Source of the DNA: JBAIYU01 sp036763085
Lineage (GTDB): Bacteria > Bacillota > Negativicutes > DSM-1736 > Dendrosporobacteraceae
Direction of reading: 5' to 3'
NCBI RefSeq assembly: GCF_036763085.1
Contig: NZ_JBAIYU010000025.1
Coordinates: forward strand, 1 to 52,449
Length of the DNA: 52,449 nt
In this document: positions 1-8,044 of the stretch, piece by piece
Layout of the letters: each line of letters begins with the position of its first letter
How positions within the stretch are numbered: the first letter of the stretch is position 1
Program-made: the position numbers and the translations under genes
Notes under the pieces: generated by a model
What the model saw: the letters and a program-made list of their open reading frames with translations, nothing else
What the model was told of the DNA's origin: nothing
The model's database searches: none

Positions 1-127
1 CCTTTAGGGGCTGACTGAAAAGGTTATGCGGTTGGTAGACTTTTTCAGAGAGTCTTGAGACTCAGCTAGTGTCATGCCCTTATAGGGCGTAATCAAGCCA
101 CCCGTTTTACGGGTGGGTACTGACTAT
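1..127 (+). repeat. Structured repeat, copy A (IS200/IS605 end-like or small RNA)
   Basis: The segment can fold into a row of short hairpins: CTGAAAA with TTTTCAG, GAGTC with GACTC, GCCC-TTATA-GGGC, and CCACCCG-TTTTA-CGGGTGG. A diverged second copy lies at 43735-43858; both share the blocks CTGACTGAAAA, CTTGAGA, CTAGT, TAATCAA, CCCGTTTTACG and TGACTAT. Serial hairpins ending in a GC-rich stem are typical of the 3' ends (omega-RNA region) of IS200/IS605-type elements, but no TnpB is visible here; it could lie left of the window. It ends only about 12 bases before the rny ribosome-binding site, so it could also act as a leader. The repeat is seen; its nature is inferred. Confidence 0.5.
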
Positions 128-151
128 AATATAAATAGAAGGAGGTGTAAC

Positions 152-1690
152 ATTATCTTTGAAATTATTTTAACTGCTATAGTTATTGGAATTTTGGGAG
201 TGGGTATAGGTTACTGGATGCGTAAAAAAACTGCTGAAGCACAGATTATTTCAGCAGAAACAGCTGCTAAAAAGATAGTCGAAGAGGCTGAACGCGCAGG
301 AGAAGCAAAAAAGAAAGAAGCTTTAGTTGAAGCAAAAGAAGATATTCATAAGCTTCGTATTGAATTAGATCGCGATACCAAAGAACGCCGTTCAGAGCTG
401 CAACGTTTGGAACGACGTTTAGTCCAGAAAGAAGAGAACCTAGACCGAAAAATTGACTCCCTCGAGAAAAAGGAAGAAATTCTTAGCCGCAAAGAAGCTG
501 AGTTAGATAGAAGCCAAGAAAAAATAAATGACCTTCACGCAAAACAGTTATCCGAGCTTGAAAGAATATCCGGCTTAACATCAGAAGATGCACGCAACAT
601 GCTTTTAGCAAGTGCTCAAGAAGAAATTAAACATGAGACTGCAATGATGATTAAGGAACTGGAACAGCAAGCCAAAGAGGAAGCTGATAAAAAGGCTCGT
701 GAAATTATTTCATTGGCTATTCAACGCTGCGCAGCAGATCATGTTGCCGAGACTACCGTTTCTGTCGTAGCCTTACCTAACGACGAGATGAAAGGTAGGA
801 TAATCGGCCGCGAAGGTCGCAATATCCGTACTTTAGAAACACTTACCGGTATTGACTTAATTATTGATGATACTCCGGAAGCTGTTATCCTCTCAGGATT
901 CGATCCTGTTCGCCGCGAAGTAGCTAGAATTGCATTAGAAAAACTAATCGCTGATGGCCGTATTCATCCAGCTCGAATCGAAGAGATGGTAGAAAAGGCC
1001 CAGAGAGAGGTAGATCAACGAATCAAGGAAGCCGGCGAACAAGCTACGTTCGAAACTGGAGTTCATGGGCTGCATCCTGAGATCATTAAACTTTTAGGGC
1101 GACTAAAATATCGCACTAGTTATGGTCAGAATGTTCTTAAACATTCTATAGAAGTAGCACATCTAGCAGGAGTAATGGCTGCTGAATTAGGTGTAGATGT
1201 TATGTTAGCCAAACGTGCTGGTTTATTGCATGATATTGGTAAAGCAGTCGATCATGAGGTCGAAGGGCCACACGTAACTATCGGTGCTGATTTAGCTAAA
1301 AAATATCGTGAATCTGCTGAAGTTATTAATGCTATCGGTGCACATCACGGGGATGAAGAGCCAAAAACCGTTCAAGCGGTGCTAGTAGCTGCGGCTGATG
1401 CTGTATCAGCGGCACGCCCTGGAGCTCGAAGAGAAAGTTTAGAAAGCTATCTTAAACGTCTAACACGATTGGAAGAAATTGCCGAATCATTTGATGGCGT
1501 AGATAAATCTTTTGCTATTCAAGCAGGTCGCGAAATACGTATAATGGTTAAGCCTGATAAAGTTGATGATTTAACTTCAGTGCGTTTAGCTCGCGATATT
1601 GTTAAAAAGATTGAAAGCGAGCTTGAATATCCTGGTCAAATTAGAGTTACTGTTATTCGAGAAACTCGCGCAGTAGACTACGCAAAATAA
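152..1690 (+). CDS. rny: Ribonuclease Y
   Basis: Membrane-anchored endoribonuclease that starts mRNA decay in Firmicutes. Visible in order: one N-terminal membrane segment (about residues 3-22), a long charged coiled coil to about residue 190, a KH RNA-binding domain with the GRIIGREGRN loop near residue 215, and an HD domain with LLHDIGK (H360, D361). Length of about 512 aa matches the family. The frame is open from a GTG at 113, but that codon lies inside an upstream hairpin. A strong site (AAGGAGGTG, 139-147) sits 6 bases before an ATT at 152, so an ATT start is the best fit. A terminator follows. Identity is firm; the start is not. Confidence 0.93.
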   Translation: MIFEIILTAIVIGILGVGIGYWMRKKTAEAQIISAETAAKKIVEEAERAGEAKKKEALVEAKEDIHKLRIELDRDTKERRSELQRLERRLVQKEENLDRKIDSLEKKEEILSRKEAELDRSQEKINDLHAKQLSELERISGLTSEDARNMLLASAQEEIKHETAMMIKELEQQAKEEADKKAREIISLAIQRCAADHVAETTVSVVALPNDEMKGRIIGREGRNIRTLETLTGIDLIIDDTPEAVILSGFDPVRREVARIALEKLIADGRIHPARIEEMVEKAQREVDQRIKEAGEQATFETGVHGLHPEIIKLLGRLKYRTSYGQNVLKHSIEVAHLAGVMAAELGVDVMLAKRAGLLHDIGKAVDHEVEGPHVTIGADLAKKYRESAEVINAIGAHHGDEEPKTVQAVLVAAADAVSAARPGARRESLESYLKRLTRLEEIAESFDGVDKSFAIQAGREIRIMVKPDKVDDLTSVRLARDIVKKIESELEYPGQIRVTVIRETRAVDYAK

Positions 1691-1700
1691 AAAGCTATTA

Positions 1701-1733
1701 GCGACCTTGTTACTTGCAAGGTCGCTTTTAATT
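1701..1733 (+). terminator. Terminator after rny
   Basis: A 9-bp perfect stem (GCGACCTTG with CAAGGTCGC) with a 7-base loop is followed by TTTTAATTT. It separates rny from the next gene. Confidence 0.85.
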
Positions 1734-1887
1734 TATTATAGATTTTATATCCAACTAAAAGCAATGAGTCATATTTATCTTCCAGTAATTTAAAAGAGGA
1801 TTTATATAATATCTAGAGAATAAGTAACTTGAAATAGTACTTATCTATAATTATTATCGTTATTATTAAATTACGGATGGTGAACTC

Positions 1888-2406
1888 ATGCCTAAATATC
1901 GACAAGACGATGACCAAGTCTCTGATGGTGTTAATTTGCTAATATCTATTCTTGTACGCTACCCTGAAATTGGAACCATCAGTTTCGATCCTAACAATGA
2001 ATCACTAAAGTTAACTTTTATGCTGTCCGGAATTCCAACACAGCCTGAATTTCTCACAACTAAGAAGCTAATTTTAAGCAGTATTGCAGCTTACCATCAA
2101 CTTGAAGGCTTAAACATACACATTACGGATGTTCAACTTAGTACTTATGAAAACGTTGCAATACTCAATATTTTTAGGGACGTAGCTACTCTATCTAAAA
2201 GTGAAATCGCTATGATTATCGCTCTTCTCCGTGATAAGTTTAAGGACCGGTTAGTTGCTGATCTTAATGATTCAATGTTAGAAGAAGATCTATTAATTCA
2301 GGAAGAACTTATTGATAACATGTTAGAAAACATCAAGAAACACCATGCTGCTCATTGCTTGATAGGTATTAGAGAAGATGGACGTGTACTTGTTTTTAAT
2401 AAATAA
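1888..2406 (+). CDS. Conserved hypothetical protein, 172 aa
   Basis: I do not recognise this family. The protein is soluble and acidic, with no signal peptide or membrane segment. It appears to alternate beta and alpha elements: a strand-rich first half (residues 15-100), then helices around 105-150, and a final strand ending GIREDGRVLVFNK. The C-terminal helix contains a dense acidic run (MLEEDLLIQEELIDNMLE). The start ATG follows a GGATGGTG site. It is a single-gene unit between the rny terminator and a terminator at 2437. No function is proposed. Confidence 0.7.
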   Translation: MPKYRQDDDQVSDGVNLLISILVRYPEIGTISFDPNNESLKLTFMLSGIPTQPEFLTTKKLILSSIAAYHQLEGLNIHITDVQLSTYENVAILNIFRDVATLSKSEIAMIIALLRDKFKDRLVADLNDSMLEEDLLIQEELIDNMLENIKKHHAAHCLIGIREDGRVLVFNK

Positions 2407-2436
2407 CTAACAAGATTTTCTAGTATAAACATTTCT

Positions 2437-2475
2437 AACCAGGGTAATTTAAAAATAATTACGCTGGTTTTTGTT
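2437..2475 (+). terminator. Terminator before the ymdB-like gene
   Basis: AACCAG and GTAATT pair with AATTAC and CTGGTT across one mismatch, followed by TTTTT. The T-run ends just before the ribosome-binding site of the next gene, so that gene either has its own promoter or relies on readthrough. Confidence 0.75.
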
Positions 2476-2488
2476 ATGGGAGGAAGTT

Positions 2489-3268
2489 ATGAAAATATTA
2501 ATTATCGGTGATATATGCGGCAGTCCAGGAAGAAAAGCTGCTGCTCATTTTATTCCATTACTTCAAAAAGAACATTCTGTGGATTTAACAATCGCAAATG
2601 GCGAGAACGCTGCTGGGGGAGTAGGAATTACAGCTTCAGTTTTTGATGAACTGCTAAGTTATAACATTGATATAGTAACATCAGGCAACCACATATGGGA
2701 TAAAAAAGAGATCTTTAACTTTATTGACGGAGAATCTAGGCTTATTAGACCGGCAAACTATCCACCAGGCACTCCTGGATTAGGATATTGTTTTTTTGAT
2801 AAGGATGGAATACGAATTGCTATTATTAATCTTGCTGGCAGAGCCTTTATGCCTCCGATTGATTGTCCATTCCGTGAAATTGATAACATTTTAGAAAAAG
2901 TAAAATCTCAAGCTGATATAATTATAGTTGATTTCCATGCTGAAGCAACATCTGAGAAGATGGCTTTAGGTTGGTATCTAGATGGACGAGTTTCTTGTAT
3001 TGTTGGTACTCATACACATATACAAACATCCGACGAGCGTATTTTGCCTAATGGAACTGCATATATCACTGATTTAGGTATGGTTGGTCCATGGAATTCA
3101 GTGTTAGGCGTTGAGAAAGATTTAATTATAAAAAAATTTCTAACAGGCCTTCCTGTTAAATTTAACTTAGCAGATGGCCCGACTGTTTTTTCGGCAGTAC
3201 TTTTGACAGTAAATGTAGATACAGGCAAAGCAGAAAGTATTACACGAATTTTTAAACATTTAAGTTGA
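2489..3268 (+). CDS. YmdB-like metallophosphoesterase (TIGR00282 family)
   Basis: Calcineurin-like phosphodiesterase. The B. subtilis homologue YmdB hydrolyses cyclic nucleotides and affects biofilm and motility decisions. Metal-binding motifs are all visible: GDICGSPGR at residue 8, NGENAAGG, SGNHIWD, VDFHAEATSEK and GTHTHIQTSDE. Length of 259 aa is normal. The ATG at 2489 is preferred over the TTG at 2471 because GGGAGGAAG lies just upstream and the family starts MKILxIGD. Its closeness to rny (two genes away) is a common Firmicute arrangement; in B. subtilis ymdB directly follows rny. Confidence 0.9.
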   Translation: MKILIIGDICGSPGRKAAAHFIPLLQKEHSVDLTIANGENAAGGVGITASVFDELLSYNIDIVTSGNHIWDKKEIFNFIDGESRLIRPANYPPGTPGLGYCFFDKDGIRIAIINLAGRAFMPPIDCPFREIDNILEKVKSQADIIIVDFHAEATSEKMALGWYLDGRVSCIVGTHTHIQTSDERILPNGTAYITDLGMVGPWNSVLGVEKDLIIKKFLTGLPVKFNLADGPTVFSAVLLTVNVDTGKAESITRIFKHLS

Positions 3269-3296
3269 AACTTTTTGAAATTTTTTTATATTAAAA

Positions 3297-3324
3297 AAAG
3301 GAATTTTTTAGGTAAATAAAGAAT
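3297..3324 (+). promoter_or_regulatory. Sigma-H type promoter for spoVS
   Basis: AAAGGAATT (3297-3305) and AAAGAAT (3318-3324) match the sigma-H consensus RNAGGAWWW / RNNGAAT with a 12-base spacer. The downstream gene is spoVS, which is sigma-H dependent in B. subtilis. The match is by eye only. Confidence 0.6.
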
Positions 3325-3383
3325 AACTGATACTGTAGGACTTTACGATTGCTTTTCTTAATTAAAGGAGGGTACAAAATTAA

Positions 3384-3644
3384 ATGGAAGTCTTGAAAGT
3401 ATCAGCAAAATCTAATCCTAACTCCGTAGCAGGCGCTTTGGCTGGAGTGCTAAGAGAACGCGGCGGCGCAGAAATCCAGGCCATCGGTGCAGGAGCACTT
3501 AACCAAGCGGTAAAAGCAGTAGCAATTGCAAGAGGATTTGTAGCACCACACGGTGTCGACTTAATCTGCATCCCCGCCTTTACTGACATTTTGATTGATG
3601 GCGAAGAACGAACAGCCATGAAATTAATAGTAGAACCACGATAA
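3384..3644 (+). CDS. spoVS: Stage V sporulation protein S
   Basis: Small Alba-like nucleic-acid-binding protein needed for late sporulation in Bacillus and widely conserved. At 86 aa it has the family length and the near-invariant sequence: MEVLKVSAKSNPNSVAGALA at the N-terminus, then AIGAGALNQAVKAVAIARG and DGEERTAMKLIVEPR at the C-terminus. The ribosome-binding site AAAGGAGGG precedes the ATG. It stands alone between a sigma-H-like promoter and a terminator, as expected for a sporulation-timed single gene. Confidence 0.97.
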   Translation: MEVLKVSAKSNPNSVAGALAGVLRERGGAEIQAIGAGALNQAVKAVAIARGFVAPHGVDLICIPAFTDILIDGEERTAMKLIVEPR

Positions 3645-3651
3645 AACAACT

Positions 3652-3682
3652 AAAACCTGTTCTGAGAACAGGTTTACTTGTT
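3652..3682 (+). terminator. Terminator after spoVS
   Basis: AAACCTGTTCT pairs with AGAACAGGTTT, followed by a broken T-rich run (ACTTGTTTTATTT). Confidence 0.75.
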
Positions 3683-3703
3683 TTATTTAGGTAAATATTG
3701 CAT

Positions 3704-3725
3704 AATATATTATTAATAATATATT
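3704..3725. repeat. Perfect 22-bp AT palindrome before pepA
   Basis: AATATATTATT is followed directly by its reverse complement AATAATATATT. It ends one base before the pepA ribosome-binding site (AGGAG). It could be an operator or just an AT-rich hairpin; nothing else supports either reading. Confidence 0.4.
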
Positions 3726-3737
3726 AGGAGTGACACT

Positions 3738-5225
3738 ATGCTGATTGAAATATACGATGGATCAGTTTTTGAACTTTCTTGCGATACTATAATTATTGGT
3801 TTATCAGAGAAAGCTATCCACCCAGCTGATATTACTGGCATTATTGATAATAATTTAAGTGGTTTATTAAGTGAAATTAAATCTGAAAACCAAGATTATA
3901 CAAATTATGGCGAAGTTAATATTCTCAGTGTTACTTCGCCTTTTAAATTTAAAAAGATACTACTAGTTGGATTAGGAAAAATTGAAGATCTTACTCTAGA
4001 CAAGGTTCGTGCTTTATTTGGTCATGCTGCTCGCTTGGCCCGAAAGCAGCGTGCCCAGTCAGTCGCTGCCGTCTTACCTAATATTGAAAGCTTTGAATCT
4101 ATTGATGTAGCGAAATGTGCAGTCGAAGGGATGATTCTAGGGCATTATAAGTTTCTTTACTATAAAACAACCAAAACCAACAATACAGATATTACCAAAT
4201 TCACTATTATTAACACACAATCTAACGAAAATGAGCTTATGAACCAAGCCTTAGAAAACTCTAAAATAATTGCTGAAAGCGTCAATTTTGCACGAGACTT
4301 AGTAAATCATCCAGCTTGTTATATAACACCAACTAAACTTGCCAAATATGCGGCTGAAATTGCAGATGAGGATAACCTTGATTTGTCGATATTAGACCGC
4401 TCTCATATGAAACAGCTTGGCCTTGATGCGCTATTAGCTGTAGCACAGGGCAGTACCGAGAATCCACAGCTTATTGTCTTAAAGTATACCGGCGACGAAA
4501 CTAGCAAAGAGTTTATCGCCTATGTTGGCAAGGGAGTGACTTTTGACAGCGGAGGCATATCTTTAAAACCAAGTGAGCGTATGGGGGAAATGAAAGGGGA
4601 TATGGCAGGAGGAGCTGCTGTACTTGCTGCTATGAGAGCTATTGCTAAATTAAAGCCAATGGCAAACATAATTGCAGTTATACCGTGCGTGGAAAACATG
4701 CCTTCTGGCTGTGCCCTCAAACCTGGTGATGTTATTAAGTCAATGGCAGGTTATACTATTGAAATAATTACTACAGATGCTGAAGGTCGTCTGCTTTTAG
4801 CCGATGCTATTACTTATTGCAAAAAACTTGGCGCAACTAAAATAGTTGATGTCGCAACATTGACTGGAGCCTGTGTAGTAGCTTTAGGAAGTGTGGCTTC
4901 AGGGGTAATTACTAATAATGAAGCATGGTGCAATCAGATATTAAAATCAGCTTCATGTTGCGGCGAAAAAATGTGGCAATTACCGGCATACGATGAATAT
5001 AAGGAACAAATTAAGAGCGATATAGCTGACTTGAAGAATTCGGGTGGAAGGATGGCTGGGGCGATAACTGCAGGCCTGTTTCTTGAGAAATTCGCTGATA
5101 ATACTCCTTGGGCTCATATTGACATAGCCGGGACTTCTGACATTGAGTCAGATAAAGGTTATAATGTGAAAGGAGCAACTGGAGCGGCAGTTCGAACACT
5201 TATTCACCTTGCCGTTAATCAGTAA
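3738..5225 (+). CDS. pepA: Leucyl aminopeptidase (M17 family)
   Basis: Cytosolic two-metal aminopeptidase that removes N-terminal residues from peptides. The C-terminal catalytic domain carries the metal ligands K265 and D270 in VGKGVTFDSGGISLKPS, and D347/E349 in TTDAEGRLLLADA. The N-terminal third is the less conserved M17 N-domain. Length of 495 aa is normal. The start ATG has AGGAG 8 bases upstream. Its end lies 4 bases before the next gene, so the two are likely cotranscribed. Confidence 0.93.
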   Translation: MLIEIYDGSVFELSCDTIIIGLSEKAIHPADITGIIDNNLSGLLSEIKSENQDYTNYGEVNILSVTSPFKFKKILLVGLGKIEDLTLDKVRALFGHAARLARKQRAQSVAAVLPNIESFESIDVAKCAVEGMILGHYKFLYYKTTKTNNTDITKFTIINTQSNENELMNQALENSKIIAESVNFARDLVNHPACYITPTKLAKYAAEIADEDNLDLSILDRSHMKQLGLDALLAVAQGSTENPQLIVLKYTGDETSKEFIAYVGKGVTFDSGGISLKPSERMGEMKGDMAGGAAVLAAMRAIAKLKPMANIIAVIPCVENMPSGCALKPGDVIKSMAGYTIEIITTDAEGRLLLADAITYCKKLGATKIVDVATLTGACVVALGSVASGVITNNEAWCNQILKSASCCGEKMWQLPAYDEYKEQIKSDIADLKNSGGRMAGAITAGLFLEKFADNTPWAHIDIAGTSDIESDKGYNVKGATGAAVRTLIHLAVNQ

Positions 5226-5229
5226 GATA

Positions 5230-6045
5230 ATGATGAAAACAGATCTTCATATACATACAACTGCGTCCGATGGACGTTTAACTCCTTTGGAAATTTTAAA
5301 CCACGCAATTGAGGTTGGCCTTAATCATATATCTATTACAGACCATGACACGGTAGATGGTCTCTTAGAGCTTCACGAACTTGGCTATTTAGCTAATAAA
5401 AAAATAACAATTATTACTGGTATAGAATTTAGTACAGATCTACCACTTAATGAAGTACATATTTTGGGCTACAATATTGATATCTTTAGTTGTGAGCTCC
5501 AGAAACAGCTTGATTTAATCATCAGAGATCGCTGGGATAGGGTCAATCGTACTATTGAAAAACTTACCGAACTCGGCTACGCTGTAGAATTTGACCGTAT
5601 TGTAGAATTAGCTGGAAATACTACATCAATTGGGCGTCCGCATATAGCAAGAGCATTAGTCGAAAAAGGATATTTTCCAACTGTTACAGAAGTGTTTAAT
5701 ACACTTCTATATAAAAATGGTCCTGCTTATGTCCCACACTATAAACTTAGCTATACCTCAGTTATAAAACTTATCGAACAATCTGGTGGTATTTCTGTTC
5801 TAGCTCACCCGGGCTTAGTTGAGGATGATACTATTGTAGATGATATAATTAATTCAGGTATTAATGGGATTGAAGTATATCATCCACGCCATAACTCCAC
5901 ACAGATAGAGAAATATTTAGAATTGGCTAAAAGAAATAATCTAATAGTTACCGGCGGATCGGATTTTCACGGTATTCCATCACGTTTTCCGCATAAACTG
6001 GGTGTCTTCACATCATCTACTAATATCCTGGATTATATTGAATAA
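5230..6045 (+). CDS. PHP-domain phosphoesterase (TrpH/YciV type)
   Basis: PHP metal-dependent phosphoesterase. Motifs: DLHIHTTASDG at the N-terminus, TDHDTVDGL, GIEFST, LAHPG and GGSDFHG near the end, the usual set of histidine and aspartate metal ligands. Members of this subgroup hydrolyse nucleoside bisphosphates (pAp type) or trim RNA 5' ends; which applies here cannot be read from sequence. The family opening MKTDLHIHT points to ATG 5230 or 5233; the frame is open from a TTG at 5209 inside pepA. No strong ribosome-binding site is visible, which suggests coupling to pepA. One of three PHP proteins in the window. Confidence 0.85.
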   Translation: MMKTDLHIHTTASDGRLTPLEILNHAIEVGLNHISITDHDTVDGLLELHELGYLANKKITIITGIEFSTDLPLNEVHILGYNIDIFSCELQKQLDLIIRDRWDRVNRTIEKLTELGYAVEFDRIVELAGNTTSIGRPHIARALVEKGYFPTVTEVFNTLLYKNGPAYVPHYKLSYTSVIKLIEQSGGISVLAHPGLVEDDTIVDDIINSGINGIEVYHPRHNSTQIEKYLELAKRNNLIVTGGSDFHGIPSRFPHKLGVFTSSTNILDYIE

Positions 6046-6112
6046 TAGTTTAGTTATTTAATGCGTTAGATAAGAATATATTATGATACAGTAATTTTTC
6101 AGGAGGATGGTT

Positions 6113-6382
6113 ATGGCAGAAGACATCAGCCTGATTACAGAACTTCGTACTCGGATAAGGGAACTAGAAGACAAAGTTGAAGCATTGCGGATTAGTCGTC
6201 GCGTACTAATGAATCTCATTGATACTTTAGAAAATGACAAACGGGAAACATTATCACAACTAGTAAATAAAAATGAAAAGTTGCAGAAGAATAATTGTAG
6301 ATACGCGAAGGCAATAATGTGCCAGAATCTAAAAATTACAAAACTAGAACAAGAACTTAAAAATTTATCATCTTCTACTTGA
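6113..6382 (+). CDS. Small coiled-coil protein, 89 aa
   Basis: No family recognised. Nearly the whole protein is predicted coiled coil: heptads of leucine and isoleucine run from ITELRTRIRELEDKVEAL through LEQELKNLSS. It has no membrane segment. The ATG at 6113 sits 6 bases after AGGAGG, which decides the start over the in-frame ATG at 6107. A weak hairpin (ACACCT/AGGTGT with a T-rich tail) follows. It may be a small scaffold or regulator; function is unknown. Confidence 0.7.
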   Translation: MAEDISLITELRTRIRELEDKVEALRISRRVLMNLIDTLENDKRETLSQLVNKNEKLQKNNCRYAKAIMCQNLKITKLEQELKNLSSST

Positions 6383-6385
6383 CAA

Positions 6386-6411
6386 CACCTGCAAAGGTGT
6401 TTATTTTTATA
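6386..6411 (+). terminator. Weak terminator after the coiled-coil gene
   Basis: ACACCT-GCAA-AGGTGT is a short 6-bp stem followed by TTATTTTTAT. Confidence 0.5.
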
Positions 6412-6494
6412 CTATTGGGAAATACAATATATGTTCGATAATTATTAATGAAGATAATAAATAACCTTTTGTAACAGGCTATAGGAGGCCAATA

Positions 6495-7325
6495 ATGGAA
6501 GTTTTCGCATTAGTTGGACCAAGCGGCACTGGTAAAAGCCATCGGGCATTGATAGTAGCACACGAGCATAATATCGACAGTATCATTGACGATGGTATTT
6601 TAATTAAAGATAGTAAAATTATAGCTGGTCATTCTGCAAAAAAAGAGCCCAGTAAGATACAGGCTGTTAGGCGAGCAATTTTTATGCATCCTGAACATGC
6701 GGAAGAAGTAAGAGATGCAATACAAACAGTTAAACCTAATCGTATACTAGTTTTAGGTACTTCAGATAATATGGTTGAAAAAATTGTTAATATTCTTGAA
6801 TTACCTCCAATAACAAAAATAATTAGAATTGAAGATATCGCAACTAAAGAGGAAATTGCCAAGGCTCGTGAAAGTAGACTTAAGGAAGGAAAACATATTA
6901 TACCTGTTCCAACAATTGAATTGAAACCTCATTTCTCTGGCTATATGATTGATCCGTTAGAAATATTTTTTAAAAAGCCCCAAACGAAACGACGCAAAAT
7001 TGGAGAGAAATCCATCGTCCGACCTACATTCAGTTATTATGGCAAGCTCTTAATTTCTGATGCTGCAATTGCAGCTATTGTTGATTACGTTGCGACGAAT
7101 GAACTGTCTATAACTCGCACCTCTCAGATAAAAATAAAGAACTTTCAAGAAAAGGATAAGGAAAAAGGAATTTCTATAAGTTTAGACGTTACCATAAGAT
7201 ATGGAATTTCTATATGGGATATAGTTAGACAGACGCAAACTAGAGTCAAAGCAATGGTTGAACAAATGACTGGCTTAACCGTTAGAGAAGTAAATGTCGC
7301 AGTAAAAAGTCTAAGTATAGACTAA
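6495..7325 (+). CDS. P-loop ATPase with C-terminal Asp23/Gls24-like domain
   Basis: Two-part protein of 276 aa. The N-terminus has a Walker A motif (LVGPSGTGKSHRA, residues 6-18) and reads as a small P-loop NTPase domain to about residue 165. The C-terminal third, from FSYYGKLLISDAAIAAIV to VEQMTGLTVREVNVAVKSL, matches the Asp23/Gls24 (DUF322) fold found in envelope-stress proteins. The ribosome-binding site is TAGGAGG. The DUF3870 gene starts 13 bases downstream, so they likely share an operon. A role in envelope stress is inferred from the C-terminal domain only. Confidence 0.75.
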   Translation: MEVFALVGPSGTGKSHRALIVAHEHNIDSIIDDGILIKDSKIIAGHSAKKEPSKIQAVRRAIFMHPEHAEEVRDAIQTVKPNRILVLGTSDNMVEKIVNILELPPITKIIRIEDIATKEEIAKARESRLKEGKHIIPVPTIELKPHFSGYMIDPLEIFFKKPQTKRRKIGEKSIVRPTFSYYGKLLISDAAIAAIVDYVATNELSITRTSQIKIKNFQEKDKEKGISISLDVTIRYGISIWDIVRQTQTRVKAMVEQMTGLTVREVNVAVKSLSID

Positions 7326-7338
7326 CAGGAGGAAGGCA

Positions 7339-7695
7339 ATGGTGGATCCCAACTTAGTATTATTCTCTGGTTATGCGAAGCTGCCTACAGGAATCACTGC
7401 GAGTGAGCTTTATAAAATTATTGGTGTAATTGTTTTAGTTAATATGGACACAGGAAAAATAGTTGAAGCTGATTGCACTTTAGCAACTCAACTTGCTAGA
7501 AAGCATGTTTCAGCTGCTTTGGTTGGTCATAATCTTACTGACGGTCCTGACCAATTGTCAAATCTTATCGATAAAATATATCAAGGCAATGCTAAAAAAG
7601 CAATAATAACAGCACTCAGAATAATTTATGATAAATATCGTAGCTACAATTCGGAAAACCACCCATATTTAGATATGGAAAAAAGCTATGAGTGA
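7339..7695 (+). CDS. DUF3870 domain protein
   Basis: At 118 aa it matches the DUF3870 family closely: FSGYAKLPTGITASELYK, then ADCTLATQLARKHVS and AKKAIITALRIIYDKYRSY. The family has no known function and is common in Firmicutes. It has an AGGAGGA site, follows the Asp23-type gene by 13 bases and overlaps the next permease gene by 8 bases, so translation is probably coupled. Confidence 0.82.
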   Translation: MVDPNLVLFSGYAKLPTGITASELYKIIGVIVLVNMDTGKIVEADCTLATQLARKHVSAALVGHNLTDGPDQLSNLIDKIYQGNAKKAIITALRIIYDKYRSYNSENHPYLDMEKSYE

Positions 7696-8044
7696 AAAGG
7701 TTAAACTATTGTTTATTGGTTTATCTGCCGGTATATTGAGTGGCTTACTTGGGGTAGGAGGAGGTATTATACTTGTACCTGCGATGACTCATTTTCTAAA
7801 TCTTACTCAACATAAAGCTCACGCAACTTCGCTAGCTATAATTGTGCCTACCGCACTAATCAGTAGCATAATATACGGTCTTCATGGTAATATTCAGTTA
7901 AGAGAGGCAGTATATTTAGCTATAGGTAGTTCAGCAGGAGCGATGCTGGGTGCAAAGCTAATGACTAAGATATCGGCTAATCAGCTTAAATTAGTGTTTG
8001 GATTACTGCTCATTACTATTGGAATAAGGATGGTAATGCTTTGA
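7688..8044 (+). CDS. TauE/SafE family permease, half-size, first of pair
   Basis: A 118-aa protein with about four membrane segments and the TSUP motif GLLGVGGGIILVPAM near the N-terminus. Most TauE/SafE permeases (sulfite, sulfoacetate or similar anion export) have about 250 aa with two such repeats; here each half is a separate gene. The next gene overlaps by 4 bases and carries the second copy of the motif, so the two products probably form one transporter. The substrate is not shown by the sequence. Confidence 0.83.
   Translation: MSEKVKLLFIGLSAGILSGLLGVGGGIILVPAMTHFLNLTQHKAHATSLAIIVPTALISSIIYGLHGNIQLREAVYLAIGSSAGAMLGAKLMTKISANQLKLVFGLLLITIGIRMVML

Noticed and set aside
113..151. GTG at 113 as the rny start
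   Set aside because: It lies within the hairpin of the upstream repeat, has no ribosome-binding site, and would add 13 residues before the normal membrane anchor.
3380..3649. Minus-strand frame opposite spoVS
   Set aside because: It is an exact shadow of spoVS with no family match.
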